DNA from: Fomes fomentarius
Taxonomy: Eukaryota; Basidiomycota; Agaricomycetes; Polyporales; Polyporaceae
Assembly: GCA_022606135.1 (NCBI GenBank)
Contig: JABYQN010000003.1
Location: 248,001 to 312,000 of the forward strand
DNA: 64,000 nt
Reading direction: 5' to 3'
Within the stretch, counting starts at the first letter, position 1. Every line of letters begins with the position of its first letter. Below, in pieces: positions 36,733 through 48,306 of this stretch. The translations under genes and the position numbers were made by a program. The notes beneath the pieces are model-generated. The model was given only the letters and a program-made list of their open reading frames with translations. It did not search any database and was not told where the DNA came from.

Positions 36733-39695
36733 GACATTTGACTGAGTGGTTGATGAGATTCCTCAGAGGGGTGCGAAAGATTGTCTAGATGCCGCGGGCA
36801 ACGAGGATGACGACGAGGAGAGTCGTGGTCGTAGTTGAAGGATTGCAAGTGAATGCAATTCGCCCGGAATTCGCCCAGCATGGTGCGACGCAGGCGTCTG
36901 ATATTACCATACCTAGTAGCTGAGATAAGCTTAGGCGTCTACTAAGCGCGTCTCCACATTTTTGCGAGGATTCCTCCTCCTCCTCAAATATTTCTACGCA
37001 TGTTCTCGAGCCGCGAGCTCCCCTAAGTACTCGAACTATTACTAGCCATCGCACCGTTGGCACCGCTCAGATCTGAGCTCCTCGACGTTTCTCTTGCCGG
37101 TGGACACTACGCTAGTACGCCCTTCATCTGGCCACTGGATCTCTGAGGTCTTGTAATGCTCCAGCCAGATCCTTTGCAAGTTATCGGCTGAAGAGATCGG
37201 GAATATATGTGCACTCCCCTTCATCAGGTGAGCTAGCTCCCAGTGAGTGCATTCCGCAACACCGATGTCATGTGTCCTGTTGGCAAGAACGGACCAATTT
37301 CCGACAGCCTTGCTCTCAATGCTGCTCAATGCCGAAGAACCCATGCGGTTGTGTCCAGTTGCTCATTCAGACCTCGTGAATCCCTGGTTATACTAAGTTA
37401 AGAACTCTCAGGATACGTCGTGCACGTTCGATCTACATTAGGGTGGTGCGCATCCTCGTGCCGCTATGGTCACCCTCATATCCCTTTCAGCTTGCCCTTC
37501 TATCGCGGTCCACAGATCCCAAGTCTCACAAACGCCCAAGGACGTCTCGTGCGATGCTCGAAGAGAAGAATCGAGGTTCTCTGGTAGTTGGCATGCGGTC
37601 GAGCTTCTATGAATCCTTGGCTGTAGTGGTCCAGCGCGCTTTACGTAGGTGCCATCTCGTATCAGCATGTGTAAGGATTCTCACCGCAGAGAGTGGCCTT
37701 TGGTCACAGGGTGCGTGGATGTCACACTACGCGCCTCAGAGGTCGTAAAAGGTCATATACAATGTCGGTCTTTTGCCACTTTACGACCCAAAGTCGGGGT
37801 TTGTTCGGCAGTGGTGATTGGATCGCATATTTGGAGAGCTCCGCAAACCCGACTTATTGTGCACATAAGTACGATCAGTATAGGCGCTACTGCTGGATGC
37901 TATTTGTGGCTGTTTGTATGCAGGCGCTCTCACATGCAGACCCTCGGCGCTTTGAACTTGATTCATTTTTCGTCCACTCTCGAGTCTCCTGTCTGGGTGC
38001 AGCTTGCTTGATTCTCGTGTGCTCTGTGCTCCCATTATGACTGTGTCTATCTATCTGGTTCTGGCCATACTCATCTTGGTCTGGTCTCTAGTGAATCTGC
38101 TCGGCTAGGATCTGCTGCTACGTTATGGTCCTCCGTTGCTCCATCACTCTGTGCACTGGTTACCTGGGGTCTCTTCGTGGATTCATACAGGTATTTCATA
38201 TCTTTTTGCATCTATGGTCTCCTGCCTCAAGGTGTGTGGTTGCTATAGCCTTTCCTTGTTTGTCAGCCGGCTCCCATCTCACATGCTGCTGCGAGCCCGC
38301 CTGGCCCTCTTTGTCTTATCCAGGTCATAGTCATCTCCCCCAGGGATTCTCGCAATCTGCTTCCCTGTCGCAAATGTACGTCGCAAATGTATCTAGTGGG
38401 CAGAGGACTGACAGGAGCATTGAACAGCTCCATGATGGCCCCACTTCACCACCACCCCGCCCTGCCCCGCTCCGTGGCTCTTCTTTGAGACTGCGCCCCT
38501 GACGTGTGTGATTGCTTGCATCACACCGCCGCTCTCAAAGAAGAGCCACTGGATGATCCTGGTGCATTTGGATCTCTGCCACGTTGTCGTGACTCATGTC
38601 CGTGGTAGGTAAGTGTCCTTCTCGGGGAAGGCGCTGAGGAGGGAGGGCTACGACAGTTGTCAATCTATAGTAAGTGCTTGCACCACCTACACTGGCCTTC
38701 TTTGCATACACCAAGCCATCTAGCAGTCAGGCAAGACCCCAGGAGTGCCACCGACCCTGGCCTACTGCCAATTAACAAAGTCGTAGTCCCAACGTATATA
38801 CTGCCCTGTATGCTACGACACTTAATATATATTCATGCTATGCATCTTAGGTGCCTCCTTGAAGGCATTGTTACAGGTGTGGCTGCATGCAGTGGAGCAA
38901 TGCATGCAAGGGATCGCATGCTGGAGGAAACCTGACACTCACTGAGAACTTAAGTGGGGAAATATACGTCTTACGGGCGCTGTGGAAAGTCGCGAAAGGG
39001 AAAGTTTCTATGTCAAAAACCCGGTACAGAACTTCGACCTTACATCGGGTATTTTACGCAGCGCTAAAGCCCCCAAAACCGTCAATTCTGACAATTCTTA
39101 TGGTAGAACTGGCATGTCATTTTTCGCGATTATCTGGGCGCGCAGTGTCAGCGACAGGAACGGAGGGATTGCTGAGTATTGCTGTAGTAGGTTAATTGTA
39201 ATAAGGTTATCATTTTATAAGGAAGTACACTGCCTGAACCTTGACCATGCCGGCGGAAGTCCCGGCGTGAAGAAGCAGTCTTGAATACACCGTGAGTACA
39301 AACAGAGGCTAGACTGAGACAACGTCATGTTCCGCACCTTATCCAGCAGGTCCGCAAGCATGCCGAGGGAGGGGTTGTCTGTGAACCTTATATCGTCATT
39401 CTCTTAGTCTTTGCCTCTCATCTTCACTACTCCCCCCTGGTTGAGGCATGTCTTCTAGTCACCCTAATGCTATCGAGTTCATACTAATGAGCTTGGGCTT
39501 CGAATAGACCTAACGTTGTATCTTTTACAACTCATTCTGAAACCAGGCGCGACTCGCAAACACACCACTGTGTTACACTTTGGCCATGTCTTGCAGCAAT
39601 CCATATACCATTGACAAGGTTCCTACCCCTCCAGCACGCTGCATAGTTTCCATCACTAATCACTGAGGTAGTCGACCTTGAAGCGAGTATCAGGC
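36733..39695. other. Long intergenic region without supported gene
   Basis: Nearly 3 kb. A minus-strand ORF at 37042-37344 (100 aa) and plus-strand ORFs at 37649-38040 have no recognisable domain. A perfect 17-bp inverted repeat lies at 38474-38549. Probably promoter sequence plus decayed DNA. Confidence 0.4.
38474..38549. repeat. Perfect 17-bp inverted repeat
   Basis: GTGGCTCTTCTTTGAGA at 38474-38490 is exactly complementary to 38533-38549, with 42 nt between. It could form a hairpin in DNA or RNA. No T-run follows and no gene is adjacent, so its role is unclear. Confidence 0.75.
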
Positions 39696-40631
39696 ATGGA
39701 GTCGCTACCAGAAGAGACAGTACTGCAAATTTTGGCCGAATGCGAAATGCCGCCACAGAACGAGGTTGACTGGGACAAGGAGATGCCTGCGTTCTACAGA
39801 TGTACCCGCCTCACGCACATCTGTCGCTACTGGCGCGAAGTCGCTCTTTCGTCCCCACTACTCTGGACCGGGGTACTCATGAGTGAATCCACCGGGTCAA
39901 AATGGAACACTGCCGCAGCAAGCTTCCTTGAGCGGTCGAAAGGCCTGCCTTTACGTGTCTACATCCACGTCCCGATCTCGTTGCAGACCACAGGCACGCA
40001 TCCCTTCACCGCCATCCTCCAAAAGGCGATCCCGCGCGCAGGCGAGTTGCACATCCGTCTCAGGCGCGAAGAAGCTCTCGAGTCGTTCTGGCTGAAGTTT
40101 TACGTTGGTGCGCCGCTACTATCGACATTCCATGTCGTATGCTCCGTGCAGAGAGTCAAGGCTCCTCAGAATATGGGCATCGGCCGCGATATCCTTCCCA
40201 GTTACAGTATGCTGTTTCGCAACGAGCTCCCTTCGTTGCGGACAGTCCGCATCCGAGGGGTGACAATAGCCAAGAGCCACATCCTTATACGACCCGGGCT
40301 CGACCGGCTTGAATATTCGCAGCACCCGTCAGATGCGTTCCTGTTCCGGAAGTTGCACCTCCCTTTCATCTACTTCTACGTCGGAGATTTTGCGGCAGCG
40401 TCATCTTCCCTCACCCATCTCACGCTCTATGGCCCAGACCAAGTTGAAGGCTCGTTACCTGTGGACTCAACATTTTTTCCCTCCCTACAGAGTGTCAGCG
40501 TCACTGGCCGAACATCCTGTATCGTTCACCAACTCTACGCAATGACATTTCCCTCTGAGACCTCGGTGCACATCCACCTCCAATATGACGTCAATCTCTA
40601 CTCACCTTGGCACCCTCTTCACTCCGATTGA
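39696..40631 (+). CDS. F-box protein, possibly truncated by a TGA
   Basis: 311 aa uninterrupted. The N-terminal F-box is clear: MESLPEETVLQILAECEMPP, then THICRYWREVALSSPLLWTGV. LRR-like leucine-rich segments follow (LPSLRTVRIRGV, SSLTHLTLYG, FPSLQSVSVTG), as in substrate-recognition F-box proteins of Agaricomycetes. After the TGA at 40629-40631 (HPLHSD, stop) the same frame continues with PSEWTPILADRIHELVADSS to 40904, which looks like genuine continuation of such a protein. So the gene may carry a nonsense change (CGA to TGA is one step). The start at 39696 is the first ATG; upstream frame has no better one. Confidence 0.65.
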   Translation: MESLPEETVLQILAECEMPPQNEVDWDKEMPAFYRCTRLTHICRYWREVALSSPLLWTGVLMSESTGSKWNTAAASFLERSKGLPLRVYIHVPISLQTTGTHPFTAILQKAIPRAGELHIRLRREEALESFWLKFYVGAPLLSTFHVVCSVQRVKAPQNMGIGRDILPSYSMLFRNELPSLRTVRIRGVTIAKSHILIRPGLDRLEYSQHPSDAFLFRKLHLPFIYFYVGDFAAASSSLTHLTLYGPDQVEGSLPVDSTFFPSLQSVSVTGRTSCIVHQLYAMTFPSETSVHIHLQYDVNLYSPWHPLHSD

Positions 40632-40904
40632 CCGAGCGAATGGACCCCGATACTCGCAGACCGAATACACGAATTGGTTGCGGATTCCTCGCCCATTCGT
40701 ACCATATCTATCGCTGGAGACGGAGCTCGCGAACATTGTTTCTGGACGACCTCGCACGTTACAACTTCTACAGGCCGCAGAGTACCAAACCGGATGAACC
40801 TCGTGCAAGAGGTAGGACAAACACCATGGATTCATGTCTGTAAAGTGTTCCTGAGTATATGTGTACATGAGGTTGGCCCGGAGCCCTGTAACGAAGCCAA
40901 ATAA

Positions 40905-41886
40905 GGTGTACAAAATCTCATCCAGTTGCTGCTGCTAAGTACCCATTATACGCAAATGGCATGTTACCAATCTCCCCATCCACTGCTATCTCACCCGGAC
41001 AGCCCGTCACCATATGAAAATCCAATGCTCGGGATCATATCTACACGCATCACGCAGACTAAGACGGAAACGTGCCGGATATACGCTGGTTGTTGACATG
41101 CACATTACAAAGACGGAGAAACGTGATGAAGAGACGACTGAAAAATCGACGGTAGAGTGGATAGTTCCAGATAGCGACGATTTACAGAGTGCGAGAGACG
41201 AGGTGGGTACAACAAAAGAGATGTCCAAGTCTTCGACAATGACAGTGGTGGTAGAGCGAGGGGACTCGGAAGTACAAGTTAGCCCCAGGCCGTCGGACGA
41301 GATAAGACACAAGTGCATGGGCGTCACTCTAATCTAATCTCGGGGTAGGACAGGCCCTCAAACATGAGTCACCGCACTCTCGGCTGGTGGCCTCCTGCCG
41401 ATGTCTTTACTGCTGATACGGCGACACTCGGCTACGTGTGACTAAGCACGGCTATGAGCGGAAAATGCACCAAGTCGAAGCTGGAGGCTTCTCCGAGCTC
41501 GACTGGTCACTCTTATATCAAGAACTTCTTATTAAATACATGCACAGACTTCGTGTATCTACAGCAGGTTCCAGCACGAATCAGAAAACACAAGCGGAGT
41601 GAAACTACTATCGTGACCCCAGTGTTCGCGGGAGAAATATGGAATCACGAGTAGCTCCCGCTACCTCGCACTGATAAGGCTCAAATTTCGTATTACGTTG
41701 TATACTATACCAAAGAGCTATGTCACAAAGTTTGAGTGGACTGGATGCAAAACTGCGTGAAAGACGAGGGAGACAGTAGGTCTGACCCCAGTGTTCGCTG
41801 GATTCTCCGAGAAATGGTCACATCGGGTCACAGTGCCGACCGTAGCCGCATTCAGAGTCCGCACGGCCTCCTCTGACCAGCCCGAC
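40905..41886. other. Intergenic region before the truncated deaminase copy
   Basis: No gene recognised. The sequence just upstream of 41887 is not similar to that upstream of the intact copy at 20225, so the duplicated block starts close to the ATG. Confidence 0.45.
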
Positions 41887-43149
41887 ATGAGTCCGTCGCC
41901 CCACATTCCATCGCCCCCCAAGTTATCACCTCCAGACTCGCATATGCCGGCTGGATTCTTCCCTGTTGACAAGGCTGAAACAGCTGAAACAGATGAAACA
42001 GATGCAGACATATGCCGGGACATCACCCTCCTCTCCACACTGTTGAAGGGTTATCGCTCTGGCAAATCAACGGTCTTGGACCCCAAGCAGGCTGGTTGCT
42101 CTGGCTCACAATTATGGTCTCACATATCGTATGCTCTTGTACCCGGCACTTCCCAAGATATGTATGGCAACAAAGTCGTCGCGGTCGTCGGCCGGATTGA
42201 ACCGGGATCTATTGTTGCAACAGTCGTCGCCCGGAATACCTCCTACAGTGACACCAAACACGAGAACTTGAATCCGATTGAGGTTGATGATGTTGCAATG
42301 CACCAGGTCAGCGTCGTAGAAGATATGTTGGACAATCCGACAATGTTACCATCAGTGATCTCCCTTGTGGTACCGGGTACTCTAATATACTGATGTGATA
42401 TGCAGTGATGACATGTCGTTCGACGTTCACCTTCGCGATGTCATGTCCATCCTATCATCTCTATTAGATTCTAATAGGAGGGACAACAGATCGTCCGTGG
42501 CCAAGACGGTCATCTATATCTTCAATTTCATCGTCATGCGGTGCTATCGCAAGCTCTTTGCGCGACTGCAAAGTGGAACCACATTGTGGATACAACATCC
42601 TCTTGAACGTCTACGCGACCACTACAACCCGCTGACGGCCGGCGGTCAAGCATCGTCGACTGCTAGTAGTCAAGTGCCCGTTGCTCCTGACCAAGCAGGT
42701 GCCGTCCACAAGATGCCACATGCCTATATGTATCAAACCCTTCTCAATGCTCACGGTATCCCCTACACCGAGAGCCAGTCGGATGACCACATCTACGTCA
42801 CGTTCTCTTCCTCCGCCGCTCCGGCGTGGGCTCGTCTCTTATATACCTCCTATGCCACCATGTCCGCCATGCTGTCCGTCACGGTGTCCATCAAGGACGA
42901 TAAGAAAACAAAGACCAAAGCACGGCGCCCGATAAGCAGGGTAGAGTGCCGTAAATTACAAGCTGCTCTAGCTCTGTTGGACAATGCCATACGTGGCGGC
43001 ATCGTTACGCACTACTTCAAGACAACCTGGTGGCTGACCTGGAAATGCGATACGTCAAGTCCATGCAACAAAAGACTAACCCACGGTTAGCTCATGCGTG
43101 TCGTGTTGTCCATATACCATCCATAAATGCTAACCGAAATACGTGCAGA
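41887..43149 (+). pseudogene. Truncated duplicate of the deaminase gene
   Basis: Highly similar to 20225-21478 of the intact gene, from ATG through the second intron. Three lesions are visible. The first intron donor is changed (TTACCATCAG where the intact copy has TTACCGTCAG). One base is missing near 43009 (ACGCACTACTTC against ACGCACCTACTTC), shifting the frame so that translation ends at LTHG. At 43149, right at the second intron acceptor (ACGTGCAG), the sequence switches to retrotransposon DNA. The exons with the HAE and CCYCC zinc-site motifs are absent, so no deaminase activity is expected. Confidence 0.85.
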
Positions 43150-46080
43150 ATACAGTTCCAATGGCCTGAGGTTGTTACCCATAGAGAAGTTCAAATGGGG
43201 ATTTGCTGGTCACTGAATGTGTTTGCTGGTTGTGTGCAAATTTGAACTGGGGAAGTAGCTTTGCCCAATTTTCGGGATTATTTGCACAGTAGAGTTGAAG
43301 AGCTTAGTCGAGCTCTTGGTTGACTCGTTCCGTTTCTCCATCCATTTGCAGATGATAGGCAGTACTAAGGGCGGTTTATGTTCCTAAGCTTTCATGTAGT
43401 TCCTTGAAAGCCTTGGAAATAAACTGTGGCCCTCGGTCTGATATGATCTTGTCTGGTAATCCGGACCCACTGTAAACGTCCCTTTGTAATATATCCATAG
43501 CTTCTTCAGCCATGATATTTTTTGTGGAAGGAGAGAATACTGTGGCTTTGGATATGTCGTGATCTACCACCACCTGAATGGCATTATAGCCATTAGATTT
43601 GGGTAGGTGGGTGATGTAGTCCATAGTGATCATCTTGAAAGGTCTTGTGTCACCACTATGTGGAATCAGAATAAGACCTGGCTTGATCGGGTGTGTATTG
43701 ACCTTGTTTGGCAGGCAGGCAGGGCAACCTTTGACGTATTGGGTCACAAACTTGCACATACCTGGCCAAATAAACTCTCTCTTCACCAGATCATAGGTCT
43801 TCTGAATTTCTGGATGTCCCATGACCAGTGCATCATGATGCATTCTGACAATCTCCTGATACAGTTCTTCATTGGGTGGTATGTATACCCTATCCTTGTA
43901 TAGGAGTATACTGTTGTCATCAGACCAGTCTTCTGGGTTTCCAAATTCGGGGCGTTTGGTAGCCTTTCCTTTTGTGGTAATGAACTCTATCAGAGCCGAG
44001 TCACGTAGCTTTGTGATGCAGATTTTTTCTTGCAACTCTACATTGACGGCTTTGGCGAAGAGTTCCGGCTGTAGTACAACAAATGTTTTCATTGTCGTTT
44101 TTCCCCCCCATCATGCCCTGATCTCTGAGAAAGGGCATCTGCTTGGGTTAGGGACTTGCCGGGTTGGTGCTTCAGTATGATGTTGAATTCCGAAAGGAAT
44201 AGATGCCATTGTGCTTGTCATCTGTCAAGCTTCTGTGTCATTCAGAAGTATGTTAAATTTCTATGATCCGAGAGCACCTCTACAGAGTGTGGTGATCCCT
44301 GTAAAAAGTGTCGCCATGCTTCAAGCGCTCATATAATTGCAAGAAGCTCCCGATCATATATTTGATAGTTCCGTTCAGCTTGTGTGAAGGACTTCGACAG
44401 ATAGGCACAAGGGTGCCATAGTCCGTCTGGTTCTTGTTGCTGTAAGACTGCACCTGTTGCCACTTTTGATGCATCACATTCAACTTGAAACAGTTTCTCC
44501 GGATCCGGGATCTGAAGGATTGGTTCCTCAGTAAACTGTTTCTTGAGAGTATCAAATGCTTCTTGACATCCGGAGGTCCATGAAAACAGTTTGTCCTTCT
44601 TGGTCAATTCTGTGAGGGGTTGCACGATTTTCGAATAGTCTCGAATGAATCGTCGATAAAGGTTTCCGGACCCTAGAAATGCTTGGACCTGTTTGACCAT
44701 TTTTGGTGGTTCCCATTTGATGATTGCTTTGAGCTTTACAGGATCCATGGCCACTACCCCAGGGCAGATAATTGATCCTAGGAATTCAACTTCTTGCTTA
44801 TCAAATCCGCATTTTTCTGCCTTGAGATCAAGGTCATTTTCCTTGAGCCATTGTAAAGCTCTTTGCATCTGTTTGTGATGTTCTTCTATGTTGTTTGAAA
44901 AGATGAGAATGTCATCCATATAGATGACAAGTCATCCCTTCTGCAACATGTCTCGGAAGATGTCGTTCATCATGTTTTGGAATGTGGCTGGCACATTGCA
45001 CAATCCAAAGAACATGACTGTTGGATTGAATAATCCAATTGGTGTGATGGATGCCACTTTCCACTGGTCACCCTCTTTGATGTGAATATTATTGTATCCC
45101 GCTCATACATCGAGTTTGGTGAATATATTGGCTCCCTTTAAGCGATCAATGATGTCGCTGATGAGGGGTAGTGGATATGCATTCTTCACTGTTCCTTTGT
45201 TTAATGCTTGATAGTCTTGTACTGGTCGAAGACTTCCATCCTTTTTGGTGACAAAAAAGAATGGTGAAGCTATTGGTGATTTGGATTTTCAGATGTAACC
45301 CTTTGCGAGGTTTTCCGAGCTGAATTTGTCGAGTTCTATTCATTCCATATATGATAGTGGATAGATCTTCCTCCATGACCCCTTGGTATGATAGTTGAAA
45401 TCCTTCTTGAATTCAATGGCATGGTCCCAGGGTCTGGATGGCAGAAATCTTTCAGCCGCCTTCTTCTCAAAGACCATCTTTGAATCTTTGACAAAGTCCG
45501 GTAGAATCTCGTCGAGAGTTCTCTCTTTCTGATCCTTTTTTGCTGCTATTGCTATCTCCATTGACTTGTTAATCTTCTGAATTTGCTTCCTCCAGTACCA
45601 TTGTTCTATGGTCTGAGATGGATTGTGTGTGAGCTGTGCTTCTGCATCAATATCATCCTCATCTTCATCCTTTGTTTGCACAAAGGATATGACAAGTTCT
45701 TGATTGACAGTTTTGACTGGGAAGCCCCACAACATTCCTTCAGGTGGACCGTGGTCGGCTTGGTACTTGTGAATCCGTTGTTGTTTTTTGTTTATATTGG
45801 GAGAAATGGTTATGCAACCACTTTCCCAGTGATATTTGGATTGTACTTCTGGATCCATGGCATGCCAAATAGGACATTGTCTCATCCTATATCAGCCATG
45901 TACCAGTTGGTAGGCAGCTTTTTTCCGTTGATATTAAAAGTGCCTTCCACCTGATGTGTGATGGTTCCCATTTTGTTGATGCTATCATCCGCATTTCAGA
46001 AGGTCAGAGCCTTTGCTAGTCTGATGGTTGGTAGATTGTATTTTTCAACAATCTTCTGATTGACGATAACAGCATATCAT
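43150..46080 (-). pseudogene. pol: gypsy pol remnant (PR-RT-RH-IN)
   Basis: Recognisable pieces on the minus strand: a protease-end region (FGMPWIQKYNPNI); RT with [29 protein letters not shown] and the active-site YMDD (about 44911-44926); RNase H (FQVECDASKVATGAVL); the integrase H2C2 zinc finger (HHDALVMGH ... CPACL); and the core with MDYITHLPK and SDRGPQF. The frame from 45340 to about 44250 is continuous except for stops, all of them TGA, at 45340, 45289, 45103, 44932 and 44329 and two near 44250. Beyond SDRGPQF the frame is shifted, then continues (HLQMDGETERVNQEL). Confidence 0.85.
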
Positions 46081-46417
46081 AAGGAGGGTCCAAATGGTTG
46101 TCCTCTGGTCCTAAGGTGTTAAGCACCCTGGATACAACAGCTGGCGGGCACAAGTGCGTGGCCTGGCTGAGGGACACCTGAAAAACCTGTGTGCCTCGAA
46201 AGCACCAAAGGTTGTACAAAGATACTAGTAGACAGTTGACTACAAAAGCGCTCAGGGCTGTGTCATGAGTGCAGGAATGTCCCCCTGGCAGCAGTGTTGG
46301 TGGGCACAGTCAAGAGTTAGGGAATAATGGAGGAAGAGCATGAGGGTAGATGTCGCCGAGAGGATGGGGTGCACACAAAGTGATGACTAACAACGGCAGA
46401 GCTCAGGGCTCATATTC

Positions 46418-47011
46418 TGATGAAGTCTGAACCTGTGAAGGCAAGAGTCGCAATGACTAGTAGACATGCAGACAGATGAGTCCTCAGTCAGTGAGCAAAG
46501 ACTATAATCATAAAGGGATAAGTACCTAGTAGACATGCAGACAGACGAGCTATAGGTACTAAGTAAGTAAGAGCATAAGGCATATAGTAGAACGAAGTAC
46601 TTACTCCTCAGTCAGTGAGCAAAGACTGAGGAGACGAAGCCCTAAAAGTCCCTCCTTATATACTGTTCAGGAGCTGCATGAGTAAGCAACAGAAAGGAGA
46701 GCATGTGATATGTCTGAGTCAGAGTGAACCAATGATGAGTAAGAAAGGTAGAACGATGACTCAGACAGAACAAAGAGAAAGGTGTAGAAAGTACCAGAGA
46801 TGGTCACATGGATGCATCCAAGACTATCTAGAGCTATCTGGAGCAGTGTAGAATGCACTGGAATGGACTGAACAAAGTGAGAACAGATAACCATATAAGT
46901 ACAGTATTGAGTGTACCATATCAAGTAAGAAGGAAACATAGCCAAAGAAAATGCTGTGCCCATAAGCGCCTAATGCGTGTCTATAGTCCATAGTCCATAG
47001 TTATTCCAACA
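46418..47011 (-). repeat. LTR of the gypsy element (594 bp)
   Basis: On the minus strand it begins TGTTGGAATAACTATGGAC and ends ...CAGACTTCATCA, i.e. TG...CA as expected. A TATA box (CAGTATATAAGGAGGG, about 46649-46664) precedes the R/U5 part. The right border was set where it stops matching the inverted piece at 47012-47161. Confidence 0.7.
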
Positions 47012-47161
47012 CTTACTTAGTACCTATAGCTTGTCTGTCTGCATGTCTACTAGGTACTTATCCCTTTATGATTATAGTCTTTGCTCACTGACTGAGGACT
47101 CATCTGTCTGCGTGTCTACTAGTCATTGTGACTCTTGCCTTCACAGGTTCAGACTTCATCA
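47012..47161 (+). repeat. Inverted partial LTR (R/U5 part)
   Basis: 150 bp almost identical to the reverse complement of 46418-46567, directly abutting the TG end of the full LTR. It starts CTTACTTAGTACCTATAGC and ends ACTTCATCA. It therefore makes a fold-back structure with the full LTR rather than a normal pair of direct LTRs. Confidence 0.8.
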
Positions 47162-47219
47162 CAACATCACACATAGAAGATATGGATGTTGGATACAGTT
47201 TGCTATGGAGCTTTAGGGC

Positions 47220-47488
47220 GACGAGAGGAGGTTCTTGTGGCCAGATCTTCATCAGAAATTGGGGATACTCCCTAGATGATCTGGCTTCTGTAACTTACAA
47301 AACCAAGTATATATGTAGACTCAGAAGGTACAGGTATAATTGCAAGTCTTGCAGCAGTGTGTATGGTTGGTCTCAGAGCAACAGCAAGGACACAGACAGG
47401 TTGTCTGATTTTTTTGATTTTTTTGTGTAGAAAGTGTGCGTGCATCAGTCAGAGATGAGCGGCCACCAATTTTTGGAAAAAGCTGTAA
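47220..47488 (+). repeat. Dispersed repeat, copy 1
   Basis: About 270 bp similar, in the same orientation, to 56386-56662. Best conserved words: CTGACTTCTGTAAC-like centre and the end GAGATGAGCGGCCACCAATTTT. No coding capacity recognised; family unknown. Confidence 0.7.
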
Positions 47489-47500
47489 TGAGTTGTTGCC

Positions 47501-47999
47501 ACAACAGACAAGGCCCCATATCTGGTATTTAGTATATCAGAAGGGAATTGGTGAGGCACCTTAAATATGTGCCCAGCAGCTGATGTATCTCCTGCCGGTG
47601 GAGAGATGAACTGGATTGTGTGTCCCACCTATTTCCTGGGCCAGGGATCAGTTCAGGGAGAAGAAAGGTTGATCCGATTGGGGACAAAGGTCAGATAGAG
47701 GGTGGCTTTGACATCTAACAAACAACTACCACAGGTTGTGATACATAAGTACGACACAATCGATAGGATAGGTACAATATCCTTTGTCTGACTCTCCTAT
47801 TTCCTTCCAAAGCCAGACCTTTGTCCCTCACCAGATCGAGTTGGCCTCTCCCTGAACTGAATCCAGGCCCAGGAAATAGGAGGGACACTCATGGTCTTCC
47901 ACTTGCCGGAAATATGTTGGCCACTGGCTGCATATTTAAGGTGCCCCACTAATTTCCTTCCAATATCCTGGATACCAGATATGGGGCCTTGTCCATTGT
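47501..47999. mobile_element. ~500-bp inverted-repeat element, copy 2
   Basis: Inverted copy of the element at 14240-14740. Ends: ACAACAGACAAGGCCCCATA and, on the other strand, ACAATGGACAAGGCCCCATA. It starts just after the dispersed repeat at 47220-47488. Confidence 0.7.
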
Positions 48000-48225
48000 G
48001 TGCACTACACGCCCAAACGAGTTCTATAAGTTGTGTATAACTGAGACGAAGAGCATTGGGGAGGTATCCGGGTTGTAAGCCCCAATTATCCGTCGACCCG
48101 AGCATTGGGGGACAAATATATATATAATGGCCCGATATCTGAAACCGTTAAGTGTGAGGTACGGATGCGGGCGCTTGATTGCCGCAAAAGGCAAGCCTGA
48201 GCACAGAGGAGGATTACAAAATGGA

Positions 48226-48306
48226 CCACACCACTGGGACTCGAACCCACGTCATTAGCTTGTGGCTTGCTATCCCATCACCTCTTACCACTACACCACT
48301 TTGGCT
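48226..48306 (-). other. tRNA-like segment
   Basis: The minus strand has an A-box-like TGGTGTAGTGG and a B-box-like GGTTCGAGTCC with tRNA spacing and a TGGG/CCCA T-stem. The acceptor ends do not pair and the anticodon stem is poor. It is probably a decayed tRNA or the head of a tRNA-derived SINE, not a working tRNA gene. Confidence 0.4.

Larger units (their letters stand above)
43150..47011 (-). mobile_element. Decayed Ty3/gypsy LTR retrotransposon, 3' truncated
   Basis: Read on the minus strand: LTR (47011-46418), a short leader with almost no gag, protease remnant, reverse transcriptase, RNase H, integrase zinc finger and integrase core, the usual Ty3/gypsy (Metaviridae-type) order. The element stops inside the integrase region (about AIGTVF) at the junction with the deaminase pseudogene at 43149/43150. 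No 3' LTR is found. It carries frameshifts and at least seven in-frame stops, so it is not active. Confidence 0.85.
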
